Assembly: GCA_015057525.1 (NCBI GenBank)
Contig: SVEE01000001.1
Span: 310,001-374,000, forward strand
Source of the DNA: Lachnospiraceae bacterium
GTDB taxonomy: Bacteria; Bacillota; Clostridia; Lachnospirales; Lachnospiraceae
DNA: 64,000 nt
Reading direction: 5' to 3'
A program made the position numbers and the translations under genes. The notes under the pieces are model-generated. The model saw nothing but the letters and a program-made list of their open reading frames with translations. It did not search any database and was not told the DNA's origin. This document shows positions 58,465 through 64,000 of the stretch, in pieces (position 1 is the stretch's first letter; each line of letters begins with the position of its first letter).

Positions 58465-58893
58465 ATGGGGATTGAATTTAAGAAAAATGACAAGCTGACT
58501 AAGATAGTTACGGCTATTTTAGTTGGTGTACTACTACTGATTATATTTATTCCGATTAACAATGAAGAAAAAGCAGTGACTTCGAATACTTCAAATGAGG
58601 TTAATTCCTCATGGGATTATGAGTCCTACTCAGATTACTATGAAACTCGTCTGAAGGAAATATTGGAGGAGTCTTATGGGGCTGGAACAATGAATGTTAT
58701 GGTCAGAGTTTCGGAATATAGTGAGGGAGATACTACATATATATCTTATGATGAGAAAAATGAGGTTACCGTAGATGGGGTTTTAATTGTTGCAGATGTA
58801 AATAGTGAGCAGGCGGTGTCTGATATTACATTTGCAGTATGTGCATTATTTGATTTGCCGGCTCACAAGGTGGCGGTAATGATTAAAAATTAG
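58465..58893 (+). CDS. spoIIIAG: Stage III sporulation protein AG
   Basis: A 142-residue protein with one membrane helix (about 13-32, IVTAILVGVLLLIIFIPI) and an EscJ/PrgK-like ring-forming domain (YYETRLKEILEESYGAGTMNV read in two blocks, and SDITFAVCALFDLPAHKVAV). In B. subtilis SpoIIIAG makes a large ring around the channel on the mother-cell side. This version is shorter than the B. subtilis protein (about 230 residues), with much of the beta-triangle insertion missing. Confidence 0.92.
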   Translation: MGIEFKKNDKLTKIVTAILVGVLLLIIFIPINNEEKAVTSNTSNEVNSSWDYESYSDYYETRLKEILEESYGAGTMNVMVRVSEYSEGDTTYISYDEKNEVTVDGVLIVADVNSEQAVSDITFAVCALFDLPAHKVAVMIKN

Positions 58894-58910
58894 GAGGATT
58901 TTTATTTAGT

Positions 58911-59543
58911 ATGAAGAAAATAATTAAAAAGAATCAGGTGATAATCGCAGCTCTTGCATTGCTTTTAGGTGTTGCCGGGTATATTAATTTTTCAGGAAAT
59001 ACTATTGATCTTGCTAAAGGAAATGAAGAAGGTATAGAGGGTGAATACACAGAAGTTGCTTTTGTAGAAACAGACATTGAGGAAACAGCAGGAGAGGTTA
59101 CCTTGCAGGATATAGAGGACGAGGAAAATATTGAACTTAATTCCGATGAAGAAAACATAGGAGAAGCTGTATATACCTCTGCGGATACAGCTCCTGCTAC
59201 ATTAATAAATATGAAATTAAACAGAGAACAGGTAAGGTCTAAATCAAAGGAGTATTATTTGGAAATTATCAATGGAGATAATATGGATGAAATGTCTGTG
59301 CAATCAGCTACAGATGCGTATATTAAGATGACAGAGGATATGGAGAAGGAATCTGAGGCCGAAACCTTGCTTGCAGCAAAGGGTTTTTCTAATTCCATAG
59401 TTTCTATTGGTGATGGCACTGTTGACGTTGTAATAGGAAAGAGTGATATTACTGATGTTGAGAAAGCTCAGATAGAAGATATTGTGGTTAGAAAAACTGG
59501 TTGCAATGTTGAAGATATCATTATAACAACCGTTAATGAATAA
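58911..59543 (+). CDS. spoIIIAH: Stage III sporulation protein AH
   Basis: A 210-residue protein with one membrane helix (about 8-26) followed by an acidic linker and a YscJ-like ring domain (about 95-210, with VRSKSKEYYLEIINGDNMDE read in part, and GFSNSIVSIGDGTVDVVI). It binds forespore SpoIIQ, or its clostridial counterpart, across the intermembrane space. The acidic linker (EDEENIELNSDEENIGEA) is strongly charged. It is the last gene of the spoIIIA operon. RBS AGGAGGA-like, 12 bases upstream. Confidence 0.92.
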   Translation: MKKIIKKNQVIIAALALLLGVAGYINFSGNTIDLAKGNEEGIEGEYTEVAFVETDIEETAGEVTLQDIEDEENIELNSDEENIGEAVYTSADTAPATLINMKLNREQVRSKSKEYYLEIINGDNMDEMSVQSATDAYIKMTEDMEKESEAETLLAAKGFSNSIVSIGDGTVDVVIGKSDITDVEKAQIEDIVVRKTGCNVEDIIITTVNE

Positions 59544-59554
59544 TACTTAATTTG

Positions 59555-59606
59555 TTGCATTATCATAAAGAATTGGGTATAATTATTTTAGTATTTTTTA
59601 TGATAA
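59555..59606 (+). promoter_or_regulatory. Promoter with 10-bp inverted repeat upstream of the asp23-like gene
   Basis: TATAAT (59578-59583) has a weak -35 (TTGCAT, 59555-59560) at 17 bases. Around it lies a perfect inverted repeat, TTATCATAAA (59560-59569) and TTTATGATAA (59597-59606), placed symmetrically on the -10 box and reaching the ribosome binding site. It looks like an operator or an RNA hairpin that could control this housekeeping operon. Confidence 0.45.
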
Positions 59607-59619
59607 GGAGGCATTTTCA

Positions 59620-59982
59620 GTGGAAGAAAGATTAAATGAACAAACTACAATTGGTAACATAAGTATAGCTGATGATGTTGTGGCTTCCATCGCTGGGATC
59701 GCTGCAATAGAGGTAAAAGGTGTTTCGAAGTTAACAGGTAACATATCTAAGGAGTTAGTTAGCAAGTTAGGTAAGAAGAATCTTGCTAACGGTGTTAAGG
59801 TTGATATCGATAAGGGTGCTGTTAAGGTATATATTTCTGTTGAGGTTGAATACGGCAATAGCATCAAGAAGGTTTCAGAAGAGATTCAGGCTAAGGTTAA
59901 GCAGTCTGTAGAGAATATGACAGGTCTTACAGTTAAGGTTGTAAATGTTGTTGTATCAGGCATTAAATTAGAGAAAAATTAA
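59620..59982 (+). CDS. Asp23/Gls24 family envelope stress response protein
   Basis: A 120-residue protein of the Asp23/Gls24 (YqhY) family: GNISIADDVVASIAGIAAIEVKGV (read in part), NGVKVDIDKGAVKVYISVEVEYG and NMTGLTVKVVNVVVSGIKL. Family members attach to the cytoplasmic membrane side or bind acetyl-CoA carboxylase regulation in B. subtilis (YqhY). It is usually directly before nusB, as here. The start is GTG 59620, with AAGGAGG at 59605-59611. Confidence 0.92.
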   Translation: MEERLNEQTTIGNISIADDVVASIAGIAAIEVKGVSKLTGNISKELVSKLGKKNLANGVKVDIDKGAVKVYISVEVEYGNSIKKVSEEIQAKVKQSVENMTGLTVKVVNVVVSGIKLEKN

Positions 59983-60001
59983 TCGGAAAGCAGGTTTAGT
60001 G

Positions 60002-60400
60002 ATGACTAGAAGAGCTCTTAGAGAAAGTATTTTTCGTATTTTATTCAGAGTAGAATTTAACAGCATAGATGAGATGAAAGAGCAGATTGATTTTTCAATT
60101 GATACTATAGAAGGTATTGAAGCTTCTGATGAAGAGTATATTATCCATAAGACTAATAAAATTATTGGTCTTATGGATGATATTGATAAGATTATTGAAA
60201 GTATTTCAGATGGATGGAAGATTGAAAGAATCGGCAAGGCTGAGCTTGCTATTTTGCGTCTTGCCATCTATGAGATGAAGTATGATGATGACGTACCTTT
60301 TAAGGTTGCAATTAATGAGGCTGTAGAGCTTGCCAAAATATACTGTAATGAAGATGCAAAAGGCTTCATTAACGGTTTATTGGCCAAAGTAGAAGAATAA
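60002..60400 (+). CDS. nusB: Transcription antitermination factor NusB
   Basis: NusB binds boxA RNA with NusE (S10) and promotes rRNA antitermination. It has 132 residues and is all-helical. Landmarks are TRRALRESIFRILFRVEF at the N-terminus, RIGKAELAILRLAIYEMKY and KVAINEAVELAKIYCNEDAKGFING near the C-terminus (read in parts). ATG 60002 is preferred over the GTG directly before it (59999). Confidence 0.95.
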   Translation: MTRRALRESIFRILFRVEFNSIDEMKEQIDFSIDTIEGIEASDEEYIIHKTNKIIGLMDDIDKIIESISDGWKIERIGKAELAILRLAIYEMKYDDDVPFKVAINEAVELAKIYCNEDAKGFINGLLAKVEE

Positions 60401-60403
60401 TCT

Positions 60404-61597
60404 ATGAAAATTTTTAGTGTGGGACAGGTTAACAACTACATAAAGAATATTATAACCCAGGATTATATGCTTAAGAGCCTTACCATTAAGGGTGAGGTCT
60501 CTAATTGTAAGTATCATAGCCTGGGACACATTTATTTTTCGCTAAAAGATGAGACAGGTTCCTTGCCGGCAGTGATGTTTAAGGGTAATGTCAGCTCAGG
60601 CCTAGGCTTTACTCTTAAGGATGGTCAGTCTGTAATCGTATCTGGTAGCATTGGTGTATACGAGAGAGATGGAAGATATCAGCTTTATGCAAGTAAAGTA
60701 ACTTTAGATGGTGCCGGTAAGCTTTTTGAGGAGTTTGAGCGATTAAAATACAAGCTTAATGAGGAAGGTTTGTTTGACTTTGATATTAAGAAGCCTATAC
60801 CACAGTATCCTAAGAAGGTAGGAATCGTAACTGCTAAAACAGGAGCAGCTATTCAGGATATTATGAATATTGCAAGAAGACGAAACCCATATGTTCAGCT
60901 GGTGTTATATCCGGCAAAGGTTCAGGGTGAAGGCGCGTCTGATACAATTGTTAAGGGTATTAAAGTATTAGATTCTATGGATGTTGACACCATTATCATA
61001 GGCAGAGGTGGTGGTTCCATGGAGGATTTATGGGCTTTTAATGAGGAAAATGTTGTCCGTGCCATATACGAGGCTAAGACTCCTATTATTTCGGGAACCG
61101 GACATGAGGTAGATATTACCTTAGCTGACTATGCAGCAGATTTAAGGGCACCAACCCCTTCTGCAGCGTGTGAGCTGGCTATACCAGATATAATGACAAC
61201 TATAAATACTCTTAATAGTATTAATAATTCTTTGTATATTAGTATGTCAAATAAGCTGTCATTCGCAAGGATTAGACTGGATAATTTTGAAACTAAGCTT
61301 AGTATGCTTAACCCGGTTTATAAGCTTGAACAGCAGAACCAATATCTTGCGGAACTGTTTGATAGAATGAAGCTTGCTATGAATAAAAAATATCAGGACA
61401 GTTATCACCGACTGGAGCTTTTGGCAACAAAGCTTGACGGACTTTCTCCAACAGCCAAATTAGTTAAAGGCTTTGGTTATATTGAGTCAGGTGGTAAGCC
61501 GGTAACAGATGCCAAGTCATGTAATGTTGGTGACAAGATTAGCATTACTGTACACGATGGTACAATCAATGCAAGAGTGGAAGAGGTAACAACATGA
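60404..61597 (+). CDS. xseA: Exodeoxyribonuclease VII large subunit
   Basis: XseA is the catalytic subunit of exonuclease VII, which degrades single-stranded DNA. An N-terminal OB fold (SVGQVNNYIKNIITQDYML, then VSNCKYHSLGHIYFSLKDE) is followed by the catalytic domain with VGIVTAKTGAAIQDI, IGRGGGSMEDLWAFNEE and ISGTGHEVDITLADYAADLR. The coiled coil is shorter than in E. coli, giving 397 residues, as in most Firmicutes. It overlaps xseB by four bases (ATGA). Confidence 0.96.
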   Translation: MKIFSVGQVNNYIKNIITQDYMLKSLTIKGEVSNCKYHSLGHIYFSLKDETGSLPAVMFKGNVSSGLGFTLKDGQSVIVSGSIGVYERDGRYQLYASKVTLDGAGKLFEEFERLKYKLNEEGLFDFDIKKPIPQYPKKVGIVTAKTGAAIQDIMNIARRRNPYVQLVLYPAKVQGEGASDTIVKGIKVLDSMDVDTIIIGRGGGSMEDLWAFNEENVVRAIYEAKTPIISGTGHEVDITLADYAADLRAPTPSAACELAIPDIMTTINTLNSINNSLYISMSNKLSFARIRLDNFETKLSMLNPVYKLEQQNQYLAELFDRMKLAMNKKYQDSYHRLELLATKLDGLSPTAKLVKGFGYIESGGKPVTDAKSCNVGDKISITVHDGTINARVEEVTT

Positions 61598-61794
61598 GTG
61601 AAATTAACAAGGATAATTTAGTTATAGAGGAGGCATTTGCACGCCTCACAGAGATAACATCCATGATGGAAAAATCAGATATTGGTTTGAAGGAATCCTT
61701 AGATTTATATTCAGAGGGAGTTAAGCTAGTTTCCCTTTGTAAGGAAAATCTTGAAGGTGTTGAAAAGGAGATACAGATTCTAAATGAAGTATAG
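61594..61794 (+). CDS. xseB: Exodeoxyribonuclease VII small subunit
   Basis: A 66-residue helical hairpin, with FARLTEITSMMEKSDIGLKE and SLDLYSEGVKL typical of XseB. It packs in several copies on the XseA coiled coil. It overlaps xseA at the start and ispA at the end by 11 bases, so translation is probably coupled. Confidence 0.95.
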   Translation: MSEINKDNLVIEEAFARLTEITSMMEKSDIGLKESLDLYSEGVKLVSLCKENLEGVEKEIQILNEV

Positions 61795-62674
61795 CACTGA
61801 AGACATAGAACAAATTATATATCCATATCTTCCTAGTGAGGAGGGTTATGCTAAGGACGTAATTGTAGCCATGAATTATGCATTTAGGGCAGGCGGAAAA
61901 AGACTTAGACCTATGATGATGAAGCTTTGCTATGATTTGTTCGCAGAGAATAAGGATGACGTGAGCTTAATCGGTCCATTTATGGCCGCAATAGAGATGA
62001 TTCATACATATTCTCTCATTCATGATGACCTTCCGGCATTAGACAATGATGTGCTTAGACGTGGACTTCCAACAGTTCATGTTAAATTTGGTGAAGACAT
62101 AGCCATTTTAGCAGGAGATGGTTTGCTTAATTATGCCTATGAAACAGCTGCAAAGACATTTATGGTTTCACCAGGAGATGTAAGAGTTGAGAAGGCATTT
62201 TCTTTGCTTACAGCTAAACCGGGAATATATGGTATGATTGGTGGTCAAACGCTTGATGTTGTTATGTCAGGTAGTAAAATAGATGACAATCAGCTTGAAT
62301 ATATTTACTTAAATAAAACAGCAGCCTTGATTGAGTGTTCTATGATGATAGGTGCAATTTTAGGTGGGGCAGATGATGCCACAGTAGAAAATATTGGTCA
62401 GGCAGCCAAAGCTGTTGGTATGGCATTTCAGGTTCAGGATGATGTTCTTGATATATTAGGTGATGAGGCTACACTTGGTAAGCCTGTACTTAGTGATGAA
62501 AAAAATGACAAATATACTTATGCAACAATTTATGGTATTGATAAAGCAAAAACATACGTAAATAATATGTCAGATAAGGCTAATAATATTATTAATGAAA
62601 TTAGTTCAAAAAATAAAGAGTCTAAGGAAGCTCTTGTTAGTCTTATTAAGACATTAATTGACAGGGATAGATAA
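61784..62674 (+). CDS. ispA: Farnesyl/geranyl diphosphate synthase
   Basis: A 296-residue trans-prenyltransferase that joins isopentenyl and dimethylallyl diphosphate to make farnesyl diphosphate. The first Asp-rich motif is HDDLPALDND (about 83), the second is FQVQDDVLDILGD (about 218); AGGKRLRPMMMKL and KTAALIECSMMIGAILGG are also present. The product is the substrate of UppS (12028-12756). Start ATG 61784 overlaps xseB. Confidence 0.95.
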   Translation: MKYSTEDIEQIIYPYLPSEEGYAKDVIVAMNYAFRAGGKRLRPMMMKLCYDLFAENKDDVSLIGPFMAAIEMIHTYSLIHDDLPALDNDVLRRGLPTVHVKFGEDIAILAGDGLLNYAYETAAKTFMVSPGDVRVEKAFSLLTAKPGIYGMIGGQTLDVVMSGSKIDDNQLEYIYLNKTAALIECSMMIGAILGGADDATVENIGQAAKAVGMAFQVQDDVLDILGDEATLGKPVLSDEKNDKYTYATIYGIDKAKTYVNNMSDKANNIINEISSKNKESKEALVSLIKTLIDRDR

Positions 62675-62675
62675 T

Positions 62676-64000
62676 ATGAGTGTATTAGATAAAATACAGC
62701 ATGAAAACGATATAAAGAAAATCAACAAAAAGGATTACGACAAGCTAGCGTCTGAAATCCGTTCTTTTTTAGTTGATAAAGTTAGTGAAAAAGGTGGGCA
62801 TTTGGCTTCAAATCTTGGCTCTGTTGAGCTTACTATGGCACTACATCTGTGCATGGATTTCCCAGAGGACAAGCTTATATTTGATGTTGGTCATCAGGCA
62901 TATACACACAAGCTTTTAACAGGTAGAAGAGATGGCTTTGATTCCTTGAGACAGTATGGAGGAATGAGTGGTTTTCCTAAGACTAAGGAAAGTGACTGTG
63001 ATTCCTTTAACACTGGACACAGCTCTACCAGTATTTCTGCTGCAATGGGTTTTGCCGTTGCCAGAGATTTGAAGAAAACAAATGAGAAGGTTGTGGCTGT
63101 TATTGGCGATGGCTCTTTGACTGGCGGAATGGCTTATGAGGCTATGAATAGTCTTGCACAGGCAAGAACAGGCTGTGTAATTATTCTTAATGATAATGAG
63201 ATGTCCATAGACAAAAATGTAGGTGGATTGTCTAAATATTTAAATAATATTCGTGTGGGAGCAGCCTATAATGATTTAAAGGTTGGAGTGGAACATAGTC
63301 TTCTTGGTTCAAAAACAGGTGAAATTGTGGCCAGAACAATCAAGCGTTCCAAGGATTCCCTTAAACAGTTACTTGTTCCTGGAATGTTTTTTGAGGAACT
63401 TGGAATTACCTATGTAGGCCCTATAGATGGACATGACATAGAATCTATGGTTTCTACGTTCAATAAGGCATTTAGATTAAATAAACCTATTATTATTCAT
63501 GTTAAGACAAAAAAGGGTAAGGGATACAGATACGCGGAGAAACATCCGGATTATTTTCACGGAATTTCTCCTTTTGATAAGGAAACAGGCAGAGAATTAA
63601 CTAAGAAGACCACTAGCTCATATACAGATGTATTTTCAAAGCATTTGGTTACCTTGGGAGAAAAATACCCTAACATGACAGCCATAACTGCGGCTATGTC
63701 CATAGGAACTGGTTTGCATAGATTTAATGCTAAATATCCTGACAGAATGTTTGATGTGGGTATTGCAGAACAACATGCGGTTACTTTTGCAGCGGGAATG
63801 GCGGCATCAGGAATGATTCCTGTTGTAGCAATTTACTCATCCTTTTTACAGCGTGCTTATGATCAGTTATTGCACGACGTATGTTTACAAAACTTACATG
63901 TGGTTTTTGCCGTTGACAGGTCTGGTCTTGTGGGACAGGACGGTGAGACTCATCAGGGAATATATGATATATCATATCTGACACATTTACCAGGAATGAC
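62676..64000 (+). CDS. dxs: 1-deoxy-D-xylulose-5-phosphate synthase, 5' part
   Basis: Dxs condenses pyruvate and glyceraldehyde 3-phosphate with thiamine diphosphate, the first MEP step. The frame is open from ATG 62676 to the window end (441 codons), so the C-terminal third is missing. Landmarks: KGGHLASNLGSVELTMALH, FDVGHQAYTHKLLTGR, the TPP motif VIGDGSLTGGMAYEA followed by VIILNDN, and GIAEQHAVTFAAGMAASG in the transketolase middle domain. It starts one base after the ispA stop. ThiN (2579-3232) makes its cofactor and Dxr (13577-14719) takes its product. Confidence 0.95.
   Translation, partial: MSVLDKIQHENDIKKINKKDYDKLASEIRSFLVDKVSEKGGHLASNLGSVELTMALHLCMDFPEDKLIFDVGHQAYTHKLLTGRRDGFDSLRQYGGMSGFPKTKESDCDSFNTGHSSTSISAAMGFAVARDLKKTNEKVVAVIGDGSLTGGMAYEAMNSLAQARTGCVIILNDNEMSIDKNVGGLSKYLNNIRVGAAYNDLKVGVEHSLLGSKTGEIVARTIKRSKDSLKQLLVPGMFFEELGITYVGPIDGHDIESMVSTFNKAFRLNKPIIIHVKTKKGKGYRYAEKHPDYFHGISPFDKETGRELTKKTTSSYTDVFSKHLVTLGEKYPNMTAITAAMSIGTGLHRFNAKYPDRMFDVGIAEQHAVTFAAGMAASGMIPVVAIYSSFLQRAYDQLLHDVCLQNLHVVFAVDRSGLVGQDGETHQGIYDISYLTHLPGM

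Noticed and set aside
1-64000. CRISPR arrays, tRNA or rRNA genes, insertion sequences, prophage
   Set aside because: No direct-repeat arrays, transposase or phage genes, or RNA gene signatures were seen on reading; short RNA genes could still be missed without a covariance search.

Overview
The window looks like chromosomal core DNA of a low-GC, spore-forming, Gram-positive anaerobe of the class Clostridia, most likely the family Lachnospiraceae. I cannot name a genus. The evidence is AT-rich DNA, PolC-type replicative polymerase, RNase J, IreB/YqgF/DUF1292, a PASTA-domain kinase, a complete spoIIIA operon, an uninterrupted sigK and the MEP isoprenoid pathway. There are no rRNA or tRNA genes, CRISPR arrays, insertion sequences or prophage genes that I can see, and no gene-free stretch longer than 300 bases.

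Layout. 1-4.8 kb: 3' end of a PASTA Ser/Thr kinase, then rsgA, rpe, thiN and a putP-like Na+ symporter, closed by a terminator. 4.9-5.8 kb: a C-terminally shortened rlmH facing, with no gap, a divergent rlmH paralogue. 5.9-9.4 kb: a HAD phosphatase, a PEP/pyruvate-binding ATP-grasp-like protein and an alpha/beta hydrolase. 9.4-21.4 kb: a bactofilin gene, then the conserved run pyrH-frr-uppS-cdsA-dxr-rseP-ispG-polC. 21.4-26.9 kb: ireB-ruvX-DUF1292-rnj, then ylbF, a short MltG-like protein, an O-methyltransferase and a U32 peptidase-family protein. 26.9-32.6 kb: sigK and a TraX-like gene on the minus strand, then two large glycosyltransferase-like membrane proteins and a CPBP protease on the plus strand. 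32.7-52.7 kb: a 20-kb type IV pilus locus (pilB, pilT, pilC, pilA, pilD, a pilM-pilN fusion, pilO, four further prepilin-like proteins and an 1801-residue secreted protein). 52.8-54.6 kb: a Xaa-Pro aminopeptidase and efp. 54.7-59.5 kb: spoIIIAA-AH behind a SigE-like promoter. 59.6-64 kb: asp23-like, nusB, xseA, xseB, ispA and the start of dxs.

How the genes fit together. The housekeeping blocks cover translation (frr, efp, rsgA, rlmH), envelope lipid and isoprenoid synthesis (uppS, cdsA, dxr, ispG, ispA, dxs), replication and RNA turnover. The sporulation genes build the mother-cell-to-forespore channel (SpoIIIA) and the late mother-cell sigma factor. The pilus locus holds every component a monoderm type IV pilus needs, plus a very large pilin-like protein and a giant exported protein that are candidate tip components.

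The most unusual signal is the rlmH pair. The normal-looking RlmH lacks the conserved C-terminal tail, while the convergent paralogue keeps that tail but has lost the SAM-pocket glycines. This suggests a split, heterodimeric 23S rRNA methyltransferase. Starts were chosen by ribosome binding site and family length; TTG starts are common here.
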